64,000 nt of DNA from Anaerolineae bacterium (lineage in GTDB: Bacteria; Chloroflexota; Anaerolineae; Promineifilales; Promineifilaceae): the NCBI GenBank assembly GCA_007123775.1, contig SLGK01000027.1, positions 1 through 64,000 on the forward strand. Direction: 5' to 3'. The notes beneath the pieces were generated by a model. The model did not search any database. It had not been told where the DNA came from and saw nothing but the letters and a program-made list of their open reading frames with translations. Below, one piece after another: positions 1-9,008 of this stretch. Every line of letters starts with the position of its first letter. Positions within the stretch are counted from its first letter, which is position 1. A program made the translations under genes and the position numbers.

Positions 1-77
1 TACGCACTACGCACTACGCACTACGCACTACGCACTACGCACTACGCACTACGCACTACGTACTACGCACTACGCGC
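1..77. repeat. Heptanucleotide tandem repeat (TACGCAC)n, 11 consecutive units, truncated by the window edge
   Basis: 1-56 = 8 x TACGCAC, then TACGTAC, TACGCAC, TACGCGC; exact 7-bp period. Confidence 0.97.
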
Positions 78-114
78 CATTCCCACCGAGCCATAACATT
101 CGAGGTTTATAACT

Positions 115-1773
115 ATGTGGAAGGAACGGCCGTATCTACCCATAATCATCTTGTTTGCCCTGATTGGGCTGGCCTGCAACGCCTTTGCCGGGAATGTAGA
201 GCCTGGCTTTGAGCCGCAGCCCACCGTTGACCCAATAACGGGTGAAGCCATTGACGACCCGGATGATGACCCCGATCCGGCAGCTACGCCAACGCTGCCC
301 GGTGAACCTGACGAAGAAGACGGAGAGAGCCTGGCGCGGGTGACGATGTTGACTCCCCTGAACATCCGCAGCGGGCCGGGCGTGGCTTATGAACGTATCG
401 GCTCTTTTCAGGAGGGCGACCGGGCCAACATTATTGGCCAGAATGAGGAGGAAAGCTGGTGGCGTATTGTCTGCCCGCCAGACGTTGATGCAGCGGAGTG
501 CTGGGTGTCGGGGGGCAGCCAGTTTACCGTAGCCTCTAACGCCGATGACGTGGCCATCGTCGAGGCACCCCCTTTGCCCACGCCCGTCCCGCCGACGCCG
601 GAACAAGGGGTTGCTTTGCTGGTTTATGTGGACAACGGCCGTTTATACCTCAGCCGCCTCAATCTCAACCAGGACCCACCCACGGCCAGCAGCCCTATCC
701 AACTGGTTGATGACACGCAGGTAACTGACATCAGTATCGCCCCTGACGGCCGGCGCATTGCTTATCTAAACGGCCGTGACGGAGCCAACAGCCTGAAAGT
801 GGTCAACATCGACGGTCGTGGCGAGCGCACCCTGCTCGAAGCGGCCGATCTCGAACTGCCTGACGGCTACGATGAAACTGAGTGGGCGCTGCGCCTTCGC
901 CAGATTCAATGGCTGGCCAACAGTCAGACAATCGCCTTCAATACCACCAGGGTTAACCTGATTGGCCTGGGCACCGGCCCCCAGGAAGATTTCTGGACGG
1001 TTGACCTGGAGGGTGAAATGGAACAAATCTTTGCCCCAGGTTTGGGCGGTGGCTATTTTACCATCTCGCCGGGCGGCACCATTTTACTCAGCCGAGATAT
1101 GGAAATTGTACGGGCCAGTTTAGACGGCCGTGTCCAATCCCTCATCAGCTTTGACTTTATCATGACGGCCAGTGAGTTTACCTACTACCCCATGCCCCGC
1201 TGGACCAGCGATGGCAGCGTGGCTTACGTAGGTATCCCCTCAGCCGAACCGTTTGGCCCCAACCCCAGTACCGAACTCTGGCGCATCCCGGCTGCCGGGG
1301 GTGCCACCCGCTTGGGCAGTATTCCTGAGAACCTTCTCTTTAACGACCTCTACTGGAATGACAGCGGCTCCCATCTGGCCTACACCCTGCCGATTGACGA
1401 ACCCGATTTCCCCACGCCGCGCCTCATGGTAGCCAGCGGCAGCGGCCAGCTTGGGCCGGGTGGCCTGCCCTATACCACCGACGGACCGCTAAATCTGCAC
1501 GGCTGGAGTCCTAACAACCAGAACTTCCTCTACTCCGGTCGTGGCTATTTTGCCATTGGCCAGCCAACGGCCGATCCTGTGACCGTGCCCCTGCCAGCCA
1601 ACAGCCGCGTGGGTAGCGGCCACTGGTTGAACGCCAACCATTACGTGGTCAGCTTGCAGCCGGGGGGTTCGGGTAACTGGATACTGGTCAGCGGCAATTT
1701 GTTGGGCAATACGACGCCGCTTGTCAACAATCTATCGAGTCAAGAGCCACCGGTTGCGTTGTGGACACGGTAA
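115..1773 (+). CDS. Lipoprotein with SH3b-like domain and TolB/WD40-like beta-propeller
   Basis: Lipobox-like IGLAC; 'LNIRSGPGVAYERIGSFQEGDRANIIG' SH3b pattern; repeated 'SPDGRRIAYLNGRDG' propeller motifs. Confidence 0.8.
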   Translation: MWKERPYLPIIILFALIGLACNAFAGNVEPGFEPQPTVDPITGEAIDDPDDDPDPAATPTLPGEPDEEDGESLARVTMLTPLNIRSGPGVAYERIGSFQEGDRANIIGQNEEESWWRIVCPPDVDAAECWVSGGSQFTVASNADDVAIVEAPPLPTPVPPTPEQGVALLVYVDNGRLYLSRLNLNQDPPTASSPIQLVDDTQVTDISIAPDGRRIAYLNGRDGANSLKVVNIDGRGERTLLEAADLELPDGYDETEWALRLRQIQWLANSQTIAFNTTRVNLIGLGTGPQEDFWTVDLEGEMEQIFAPGLGGGYFTISPGGTILLSRDMEIVRASLDGRVQSLISFDFIMTASEFTYYPMPRWTSDGSVAYVGIPSAEPFGPNPSTELWRIPAAGGATRLGSIPENLLFNDLYWNDSGSHLAYTLPIDEPDFPTPRLMVASGSGQLGPGGLPYTTDGPLNLHGWSPNNQNFLYSGRGYFAIGQPTADPVTVPLPANSRVGSGHWLNANHYVVSLQPGGSGNWILVSGNLLGNTTPLVNNLSSQEPPVALWTR

Positions 1774-1775
1774 GC

Positions 1776-1810
1776 AAAACGGCCGACTGTCATGACAGTC
1801 GGCCGTTTTT
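1776..1810. terminator. Perfect 34-bp palindrome, intrinsic terminator built from the ACGGCCG motif
   Basis: AAAACGGCCGACTGTCATGACAGTCGGCCGTTTT then T; directly after the stop at 1773. Confidence 0.8.
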
Positions 1811-1883
1811 GCAGAGGGGATACAGGTAGAGTAATCGCTACCCGGTAACCTTTATGTAGGTGTTGGCGGCATCACAAGCAGAT

Positions 1884-3116
1884 TTAGCGCCGCCGCAGAA
1901 AAGCTGGTATTTCTAAATTGCCGGGCGAAAACCTTGACTGGGTGGGAACTGGTTCCGGTTCCCGCTCTTGTTCCCGTTTGGGTGGTTGGTCAGGCATGGC
2001 TAACTCTCTGTCAGGTGGGCTAACATTACTGCGGCTGAGCGGTCCCCGGCTGGGAGCTGACGATGCGTATCCAGGCTGTAGCAGCGTGCGACGACTCAGA
2101 CTGCGCTCAAAACCCGTGGCAATCACCGTTATGCGCAGCGCGTCACCCATCGACTCATCAATTACGGCTCCGAAAATCATATTGGCATCGGGGTGAGCCG
2201 TCTGACGAATAATGGTGGCGGCCTCATTGACATCAAACAGGCTCAGGTTTGAGCCGCCGGTGACGTTGAACAATATGCCCTGCGCCCCATCAATGGTCAC
2301 GTCCAGCAGACGAGAGTTGATGGCTTTCTCGGCGGCGTCACGGGCTTTGTCATCCCCCTCACCATAGCCAACCGCCATCAGCGCCGAACCACCTTCAGAC
2401 ATGATTGTTTTAACGTCGGCAAAGTCAAGGTTGATCAGACCTGGCACGGTGATCAGTTCGCTGATGCCCTGAATACCCTGGCGCAGTACGTCATCGACCA
2501 TCTTAAAAGAGTCGCTAAGGGAGACGCGGCGGTCGGTCAATTCCAACAGCCGGTCATTGGGAATGACAATGAGGGTATCCACATGCTCTTTGATGCGCTC
2601 GATGCCTTGCTCAGCGGCTTTGGCCCGCTGGCTACCTTCGAAGGTAAACGGCCGTGTCACTACCCCTATAGTTAACGCGCCCTCTTCGCGAGCCACTTTG
2701 GCCACGATGGGGGCGGCCCCAGTCCCGGTGCCGCCGCCCATACCGGCTGTTACAAAAACCATGTCAGAGCCTTTCAGCACCTCGTGAAGGTCCTCGATTG
2801 ATTCGGCAGCCGCATTTTCGCCCTGCTCCGGGTGGCCACCAGCCCCCAGACCTCGCGTCAGCTTCTCACCAATTCGGACCCGCGTCGGCGCGTCAGACAG
2901 CAATAATGCCTGGTTGTCGGTGTTAATAGCAATGAAATCAACACCGCTTACGTTGGCTTCAATCATCCGGTTAACGGCATTACTGCCACCGCCACCAACG
3001 CCGACGACTCGAATACGGGCCATGCTTTCCATTTCCGGCGCTCTTTGCATATGGATACCCTCTCTTGTTTGTACCTTACCAAACCTTTTACCGCGAAGGA
3101 GACAACTTTTCGCCAA
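1884..3116 (-). CDS. ftsZ: Cell division protein FtsZ (true start possibly ATG at about 3050)
   Basis: '[19 protein letters not shown]', '[15 protein letters not shown]', C-terminal '[10 protein letters not shown]'. Confidence 0.97.
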   Translation of the reverse strand: MAKSCLLRGKRFGKVQTREGIHMQRAPEMESMARIRVVGVGGGGSNAVNRMIEANVSGVDFIAINTDNQALLLSDAPTRVRIGEKLTRGLGAGGHPEQGENAAAESIEDLHEVLKGSDMVFVTAGMGGGTGTGAAPIVAKVAREEGALTIGVVTRPFTFEGSQRAKAAEQGIERIKEHVDTLIVIPNDRLLELTDRRVSLSDSFKMVDDVLRQGIQGISELITVPGLINLDFADVKTIMSEGGSALMAVGYGEGDDKARDAAEKAINSRLLDVTIDGAQGILFNVTGGSNLSLFDVNEAATIIRQTAHPDANMIFGAVIDESMGDALRITVIATGFERSLSRRTLLQPGYASSAPSRGPLSRSNVSPPDRELAMPDQPPKREQEREPEPVPTQSRFSPGNLEIPAFLRRR

Positions 3117-3247
3117 AACTACATGTTGCTTGCTGTAATAGGTGGCGAAGTTATTGCTATGGCTTGTTCAGGTTGGGAATAGACCGGCAAAACCAGCGCG
3201 ACCTGCACGACCATTCGCGCCGGCTTCTGTCGCCACGCTATCCTTTT

Positions 3248-3460
3248 TTACAGCAATGTTGCTTTGTTACCAGGGCGGGGGTCATAGCGACTGGCGTATT
3301 GCTCTAGGGTTGCTTTGTCCACCAGCCATTTGTTGCCAAATTTGATCGCTGGTAATTTCCCCTGCCGAATAAGGCGGCGGACTGATTCAGGGTGGATATT
3401 CAACCGTTTGCTGACTTCAGCCACGCCTGCGTAGTTCTCCAGTAGGTCTTCTTTGCTCAT
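3248..3460 (-). CDS. Small excisionase/BldC-type helix-turn-helix DNA-binding protein
   Basis: 'GVAEVSKRLNIHPESVRRLIRQGKLPAIKFGNKWLVDKATLEQY' matches the HTH_17/excisionase pattern. Confidence 0.85.
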   Translation of the reverse strand: MSKEDLLENYAGVAEVSKRLNIHPESVRRLIRQGKLPAIKFGNKWLVDKATLEQYASRYDPRPGNKATLL

Positions 3461-3484
3461 CAGATTTTAACACCCAGCCCGGGT

Positions 3485-3526
3485 GCGGGATATTACAACA
3501 ATTTCAATGTTGAAACAATACAACAA
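3485..3526 (-). promoter_or_regulatory. Composite operator, copy A (shared with minC upstream region)
   Basis: + strand GCGGGATATTACAACAATTTCAATGTTGAAACAATACAACAA; two direct TACAACAA at 3494 and 3519, a third at 3562. Confidence 0.65.
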
Positions 3527-3543
3527 AACAAGCAATATGTCAA
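3515..3543 (-). promoter_or_regulatory. Putative sigma70-type promoter for the HTH gene
   Basis: Minus strand TTGACA (3543-3538), 17-nt spacer, TATTGT (3520-3515). Confidence 0.6.
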
Positions 3544-3646
3544 GTGCAATTGTTGATCAATTACAACAAATATAGTGTGTAGAGCGTATTTCGCAGCCTG
3601 AGTGACGACGGTCTACGCACTACGAACGACGCATTAAGAATTCGGG

Positions 3647-4873
3647 TTAATCCAGCAAAAGGCCACAAATGGAGACGAGAGAGTGGCTGTCGGGGTCGGC
3701 CGGGCATTGGTCGTAGGCAAGGGAACGGCCGTTGCTGACCGAATCGAGGTAGCGCAACATCAGGTAGATGGGGGAGAAGCCGCAAATTCGGTTGCGGTCG
3801 TGGACATTGGCAATCTGGCGGTAGAAATCGGCGGCATCGCCCTGCGTAACGGCCGTTATCACCCCTTCATCCGCCTGGTGTAACTGCTGTCTCCGAGTCT
3901 GGTCCATGATGAAGTTATCGCCAAAGGCCGGACCAACGTGAGACAGATCAACCGAAGCTACGGCCAGCACCCGTTTACCGGCGGTCGCCTGCCGCAGCGC
4001 GTCCAGCGCCGTCATAAGCAGTTCGTCCTGTGCCGGATGGCTGCCGTTCCCCATAAAATGATAAAAAGAGCCGCACAAGAGGGGAATCATTGGTTTGGGG
4101 TCCAGGCCGAGCCGCTGGTAGGTATAGTGGAGCCAGACGGCCGAGAGTTCAACTGCATGTTCATGCCGGTGGTGGAGTTCTTCTCTGTACGCTTCTTCCG
4201 GTCCAATGGCCGCAGCGACGGCGTCGATAACGGCCGTATCCGTCGGCAGTACCCCGTAGGGCGTGGCGTAGGGCTGGCGAGTCAGGGTAAACGTGCCCGG
4301 CCCGCCATTGTGGTCGGTGCCAAAAATGAGAACGATGTCAGCCTCGGTAACGGCCGTTGCTGCCTCGCGCCATACCTGGGCATAGACTGGCCCACCCCGG
4401 TCATAGTCAATGTGGGGAGAGACCAGCGCCCGGCCTGACCAATCCAGTTGGGCTGGCTCTGCGCCGCCGAAGCTGTCAAACAGGGCCGTTAACTGGGCGG
4501 GATCGGCCGGGTAGCTCAGGTCGGCCAGGGCTGGCGGACGATAAGCCAGGCTGCGGTAGGCGTGGAGGAGATCAGCTTTGAGTTGGGCAGAACGGCCGTT
4601 TTCCAACAAACCCGCCGCATTCAGGGCAGCGACCGCCTCTGCAACCACCTCAAACGCGACCCGCTCTCCTACCTGTTCACACAGCCGGGCGTGGATGGTG
4701 GCCAGGTCATGCTGGCCGTCCATAAAGGGCAGCATGGTAGCCAGTGCCGGCGGAAAAACAAGCTGCTGCTGCGTCAGTTGCAGCGGATCGCGCAGCAGCC
4801 AGAGGGATTGGCCCTGGTGATAGACGGGTTGAAAGTCGAGGGGGCGCAGGCGGGGATAGGCGGGTGGCTTCAT
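3647..4873 (-). CDS. AmmeMemoRadiSam system protein B / MEMO1-family protein
   Basis: 'ALVSPHIDYDRGGPVYAQVW', 'IFGTDHNGG', 'HHRHEHAVELSAVWLHYTYQ', 'SVDLSHVG'; start taken at ATG 4873 because the longer ORF overlaps the FHA gene. Confidence 0.85.
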   Translation of the reverse strand: MKPPAYPRLRPLDFQPVYHQGQSLWLLRDPLQLTQQQLVFPPALATMLPFMDGQHDLATIHARLCEQVGERVAFEVVAEAVAALNAAGLLENGRSAQLKADLLHAYRSLAYRPPALADLSYPADPAQLTALFDSFGGAEPAQLDWSGRALVSPHIDYDRGGPVYAQVWREAATAVTEADIVLIFGTDHNGGPGTFTLTRQPYATPYGVLPTDTAVIDAVAAAIGPEEAYREELHHRHEHAVELSAVWLHYTYQRLGLDPKPMIPLLCGSFYHFMGNGSHPAQDELLMTALDALRQATAGKRVLAVASVDLSHVGPAFGDNFIMDQTRRQQLHQADEGVITAVTQGDAADFYRQIANVHDRNRICGFSPIYLMLRYLDSVSNGRSLAYDQCPADPDSHSLVSICGLLLD

Positions 4874-4875
4874 GC

Positions 4876-5628
4876 TCAGGATGGCGGGGGGCAGGCGGGG
4901 TTGAAGCCAACGGGCCCAAGCAGGGCGTCGAAAAAGGGATAGAGCGGACCACAGTAGAGCAATCGCCCCTGGTCGTAGGCGTCTAAAAAGAAGAGCAGCC
5001 CTACGCACAGAACACCAAAGAGCAAAAAGCCACAGCCGCAGCCGAGCAAGAGCTGGCGCGTACGACTGGGGCCAGCGTCGGCTTCCCCAAAACTGGCTGC
5101 CGGCGGGGCGCTCTGTTCGACCTGCGCCGGTTGGGGCGGATAAAATTGGGTAGGGGATTCGGCTGTGGGTGGTCGTGGCGCAGAAGCGGCAGCCGGTTCC
5201 CATGAATCTGCCTCAGCCCAGTCATCATCGGTCAACTCATCGTCGGGCGACCAATTGTCGGGCGACCAATTGTCGGGCGACCAATCGTCGGCCCAATCGT
5301 CAGCGTAGCCCGCTGCCGGTGTGTCTTCCTGAAAAATGAGCGTGATCGATTCGCCCAACTGGAGGATGTCGCCATGCTGTAAGATAACAGTTCCCTGCAC
5401 GCGACGGCCGTTGACAAATGAGCCGTTGGTGCTGCCAGTATCCTCTATCTGGTAGAGGCCGCCGCTAAAGCTGATAAGGGCATGTCGCCGCGACACTTCC
5501 GGGTCCTGAATGGCAATGTCGTTGTCGGGCGAGCGGCCCAGGCTCATGGGTGCTTCGCTTAAGGGGTACTCTTGATTGGGATATGGTCCTCTTTGAACCA
5601 CCAGACGGGCGGACATGTTGCGCTCCAT
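4876..5628 (-). CDS. FHA-domain protein with acidic linker and C-terminal transmembrane segment
   Basis: 'MSLGRSPDNDIAIQDPEVSRRHALISF...IEDTGSTNGSFVNGRRV' FHA core; hydrophobic 'LLGCGCGFLLFGVLCVGLLFFL'. Confidence 0.9.
   Translation of the reverse strand: MERNMSARLVVQRGPYPNQEYPLSEAPMSLGRSPDNDIAIQDPEVSRRHALISFSGGLYQIEDTGSTNGSFVNGRRVQGTVILQHGDILQLGESITLIFQEDTPAAGYADDWADDWSPDNWSPDNWSPDDELTDDDWAEADSWEPAAASAPRPPTAESPTQFYPPQPAQVEQSAPPAASFGEADAGPSRTRQLLLGCGCGFLLFGVLCVGLLFFLDAYDQGRLLYCGPLYPFFDALLGPVGFNPACPPPS
5243..5289. repeat. 15-bp in-frame tandem repeat (about 3 copies) inside the FHA gene
   Basis: GTCGGGCGACCAATT x2 then GTCGGGCGACCAATC, encoding SPDNW repeats. Confidence 0.9.
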
Positions 5629-5649
5629 AGTGAAAGGATGAATGACGAA

Positions 5650-5964
5650 TTATGCGTTACGAAGGTGAGTATAGAAAGTCGGGGCGGCTTTGTCAATTGT
5701 CGAAATACGGCCGTTTGCATCAATCACCGCCCCATCACCCACAGAAATAGGCGTGGGGCGGCTCATGATCATCTGGCGCAAAGGTTCCAGGTCAGCGGCC
5801 GTTTGCCCATTGGCTTGGGCCAGCATCTCCAGCGCAATTGTCTGGATATTCCGGTAATTCTCCAGGTCATACGGGTTCTTACAAAAGGTGAGGCCAGCCG
5901 CAGACATATGGCGCAGTTTGTCGGCCCAGAGGGCCAATTGTTGGGCTAAGGGTAATTGGGTCAT
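5650..5964 (-). CDS. Nudix_N-like domain protein lacking a catalytic Nudix box
   Basis: 'LALWADKLRHMSAAGLTFCKNPYDLENYRNIQTIALEML' resembles the N-terminal domain of a Nudix subgroup; ends before any GX5EX7REUXEEXGU. Confidence 0.6.
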   Translation of the reverse strand: MTQLPLAQQLALWADKLRHMSAAGLTFCKNPYDLENYRNIQTIALEMLAQANGQTAADLEPLRQMIMSRPTPISVGDGAVIDANGRISTIDKAAPTFYTHLRNA

Positions 5965-5995
5965 AGACTGCTTCCTTGGTCAAATAGAGTTGGTT

Positions 5996-7198
5996 TCAAA
6001 CAACACCCTCCTCACGTAAAGCAACAATCTGATTTGGACTGTAGCCGAGCATTTCTTGCAGGATGTCGTCGGTGTGCTGGCCCAGGTAGGGGGGCGGCAG
6101 GCGCACGTCGGTGGGCGCGGTAGGGATTTTGAGGGGGGAGGTGAGTAGGGGTATACGGCCGTTTCGTTCATCCTCCACCTCAATCTGCATCTGCCTGGCC
6201 CGGATTTGTGGGTCGGCCAACGTTTGGGCGATATTGTTGATGGGGGCTACCGGCACGCCAATCTCGTCACACAAGGCCATCCAGTGGGCGATGGGCTGGG
6301 TGATAAACATCTCGCGCAGCATCGCCACCACCTGCTCCCGATTTTTCACGCGGGCCGGATTGGTGGCGAATCGTTCGTCTGTGGCCCAGTCTGGTTGGTC
6401 AACGGCCGTGCAAAATTTACGCCATTGGTGATCATTAGCGGCGGCAAAGGCAAAATAGCCATCGGCCGCCCGGAATTCCTGATAAGGCACAATGTTGGGG
6501 TGAGCGTTGCCATACCGCTCCGACAATTCTCCCGAAACCAGATAGTTGCTGGCTACATAAGTCATCAACGCCAGTTGCGAATCGAGCAAGGCCATGTCGA
6601 TGCGCTGCCCCTGGCCGGTGCGCTCCCGTTGAAAGAGAGCGGCCAGAATGGCGCTGCTGGCAAACATGCCGGTGGCAATGTCGGCCATGGCAATGCCGGC
6701 CCGAATCGGCTCCCGGTCCGGCGGGCCGGTGACGCTCATCACGCCCCCCATCGCCTGGATCATAAAATCATAGCCCACCTTGTCCCGGTATGGCCCTTCG
6801 TAGCCAAAGCCGGTAATGGTGGCGTAGATGAGGTCAGGACGCAACTGCTGTAAGGCGGCTTCATCCAGCCCCCAGCCGGCCATTGTACCCGCCCGGAAAT
6901 TCTCAATCAGCACGTCCCCCTGCCGGATCAATTCCTTGAGGATGGCGAGACCCTTTTCGCTTTTCAGGTTTAGCGTCATGCTGCGCTTGTTGCGATTAGT
7001 GGAGAGGAAGTAGGCCGATTGGCCGCTTTTGGTGTAGGGTGGCCCCCAGGTGCGGGTGTCGTCCCCCTGGCCCGGTCGCTCAATTTTGATGACATCTGCG
7101 CCCAAATCGCCTAGCATCATGGTACAATATGGCCCGGCCAATATGCGCGAGAGGTCGATGATGCGGATGCCGTCGAGGAGGCGGTTTTGTTGGTTCAT
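5996..7198 (-). CDS. CaiB/BaiF family CoA-transferase
   Basis: 'GIRIIDLSRILAGPYCTMMLGDLGADVIKIERPGQGDDTR...NRNKRSMTLNLKSEKG'. Confidence 0.95.
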   Translation of the reverse strand: MNQQNRLLDGIRIIDLSRILAGPYCTMMLGDLGADVIKIERPGQGDDTRTWGPPYTKSGQSAYFLSTNRNKRSMTLNLKSEKGLAILKELIRQGDVLIENFRAGTMAGWGLDEAALQQLRPDLIYATITGFGYEGPYRDKVGYDFMIQAMGGVMSVTGPPDREPIRAGIAMADIATGMFASSAILAALFQRERTGQGQRIDMALLDSQLALMTYVASNYLVSGELSERYGNAHPNIVPYQEFRAADGYFAFAAANDHQWRKFCTAVDQPDWATDERFATNPARVKNREQVVAMLREMFITQPIAHWMALCDEIGVPVAPINNIAQTLADPQIRARQMQIEVEDERNGRIPLLTSPLKIPTAPTDVRLPPPYLGQHTDDILQEMLGYSPNQIVALREEGVV

Positions 7199-7210
7199 GG
7201 ATGCTCCTGG

Positions 7211-7271
7211 TAAAACGTAATGCGTAAAACGTAATGGGCTTGACGATAGCTTACGCTTTACGTTTTACGCC
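7211..7271. repeat. Intergenic heptad-repeat hairpin (TAAAACG type)
   Basis: taaaacgtaatgcgtaaaacgtaatgg ... gcttacgctttacgttttacgcc. Confidence 0.85.
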
Positions 7272-7299
7272 CTATTGCTATCTAACAACTTGTTAACCT

Positions 7300-8622
7300 A
7301 TGACTATACTCATCCCTACCACTTTGACCAGTTTAACCCACGCGCTGCGTTCGGGGGAGCTGGATTTGTTGACTTATATTGAAACGTTGGCGGCTCGCTT
7401 TGACGAGATTGAGCCGCAGGTGCAGGCGTTTGTGCCGGAAAACGGCCGTTTCGACCGCCTCTACCAGCAAGCCCGCACCTTGTTGGCAAAATACCCGGAA
7501 CCGACGGAACGGCCGTTGCTGTTCGGCATCCCCATTGGCGTCAAAGATATATTCTACACCGATGGTTTTATCACCCAGGCGGGCAGTCGCCTGTCGGCCG
7601 ACCTGTGGAACAGCGACGGCGAAGCGCCCAGTGTGACCCGCTTGCGCCAGCAGGGTGCGCTCATCATGGGCAAAACCGTCACCACCGAATTTGCCTACTT
7701 CGGTTCCGGCCCCACACGCAACCCCCACAATCCCGACCACACCCCCGGCGGCTCTAGCAGCGGCTCGGCGGCGGCGGTGGCGGCGGGTCTCTGCCCGTTG
7801 GCGTTAGGCACGCAGACGATTGGCTCGATTAACCGGCCGGCCGCCTTCTGCGGCGTGGTGGGCTACAAACCCAGCTACGAGCGCATCCCCAAACAAAATG
7901 TGCTGCCCCTGGCCGCCTCGGCCGACCATGTGGGGCTGTTTACGCCCGGCGTCGATGGGGCGGAACTGATCGCCGGGTTGCTCTGCGGCCAGTGGCAGTT
8001 GGCCGTCATGATCGATCCCGCCTCGCAGCCGGTGCTAGGTGTTCCCGAAGGGCCGTATCTGGAACGGGCCTCGACCGAAGGGCTGGCTCACTTTCGGGCG
8101 GTCTGTGCCCGGCTGCAAGGGGCCGGTTTTATGGTCAAGTCGGTAGCGGCGCTGCCGGATTTTGACGCGATTTATGCCCGGCACAATTTGCTGGTGGCGG
8201 CTGAGGCGGCGCAGGTGCATCGGGCCTGGTATGAGCAGTATGGGGCGTTGTATCATCCGAAAACGGCCGTTCTCATCGAGCGTGGGTTGGGGGTGTCTAA
8301 AGAGGAATTAGCGGCGGCGCGAAACGGCCGTTTACGCCTGCGCCGCCAGTTGATGCAGTTGATGGACCGGCAAGGCATCGATCTCTGGCTCTCACCCCCG
8401 GCTCCCGGTCCGGCCCCGGCCGGGCTAGACAGCACCGGCGATCCCGTCATGAACCTGCCATGGACCCACGCCGGGCTGCCCACGCTGACCCTGCCCGCCG
8501 GTAAAAACGAGGTCGGTCTGCCGCTGGGACTGCAACTCACCGCTCGTTGGTACGAGGATGAAAAGATGCTTGATTGGGCGGCTGATATGGAGCGGGTGGT
8601 GGGTGATTTGCTGGAAAACTAA
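7300..8622 (+). CDS. Amidase (amidase signature family)
   Basis: 'GKTVTTEFAYFGSGPTRNPHNPDHTPGGSSSGSAAAVAAG...GTQTIGSINRPAAFCGVVGYKPSYERIP'. Confidence 0.93.
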   Translation: MTILIPTTLTSLTHALRSGELDLLTYIETLAARFDEIEPQVQAFVPENGRFDRLYQQARTLLAKYPEPTERPLLFGIPIGVKDIFYTDGFITQAGSRLSADLWNSDGEAPSVTRLRQQGALIMGKTVTTEFAYFGSGPTRNPHNPDHTPGGSSSGSAAAVAAGLCPLALGTQTIGSINRPAAFCGVVGYKPSYERIPKQNVLPLAASADHVGLFTPGVDGAELIAGLLCGQWQLAVMIDPASQPVLGVPEGPYLERASTEGLAHFRAVCARLQGAGFMVKSVAALPDFDAIYARHNLLVAAEAAQVHRAWYEQYGALYHPKTAVLIERGLGVSKEELAAARNGRLRLRRQLMQLMDRQGIDLWLSPPAPGPAPAGLDSTGDPVMNLPWTHAGLPTLTLPAGKNEVGLPLGLQLTARWYEDEKMLDWAADMERVVGDLLEN

Positions 8623-9008
8623 GCTGGTAAAGTCTGAAGTGGGTACTCTTGTATGTCTGTGTCTGTCGTGACGAGTATAAGATTGTGTTGAATTGCCTGA
8701 CATATCAACATTCGATCGAAAGGATCGCGGTGAATTTCCGGTAGATTAACAAGGTGGCCAACACTTGCTTCATCCAGGTCCAGATGAGAAATATGATGCC
8801 GCTTGCGCTGCTCCGGAATGAAAATCTCTGGTGATTGGGGCAGTGGCAATCTTCCCAGTTGGTATTTGATAGTAATTTCCCACAGCGAAACGACGCTGAG
8901 GTAAACACGATTATCGATATGCCGAATGGTATCTAGTATTCTGGGTGAAAGACGCTTGTCCTTTGTAATGTACCAGAGAAAGATATGCGTATCGAGTAGA
9001 ATGTTCAT
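8619..9008 (-). CDS. PIN-domain toxin (VapC-like)
   Basis: 'MNILLDTHIFLWYI', 'LSVVSLWEITIKYQLGRL', 'DPFDRMLICQA'; overlaps the upstream antitoxin by 4 bp. Confidence 0.88.
   Translation of the reverse strand: MNILLDTHIFLWYITKDKRLSPRILDTIRHIDNRVYLSVVSLWEITIKYQLGRLPLPQSPEIFIPEQRKRHHISHLDLDEASVGHLVNLPEIHRDPFDRMLICQAIQHNLILVTTDTDIQEYPLQTLPA

Noticed and set aside
3248-3460. Excisionase-type gene as part of a prophage or integrative element
   Set aside because: No integrase, att repeats or phage genes nearby; the location next to ftsZ and the shared operator favour a chromosomal regulator.
4874-5203. Extended N-terminus of the MEMO-family ORF
   Set aside because: It overlaps the FHA-domain coding region in another frame; homology starts only after Met at 4873.
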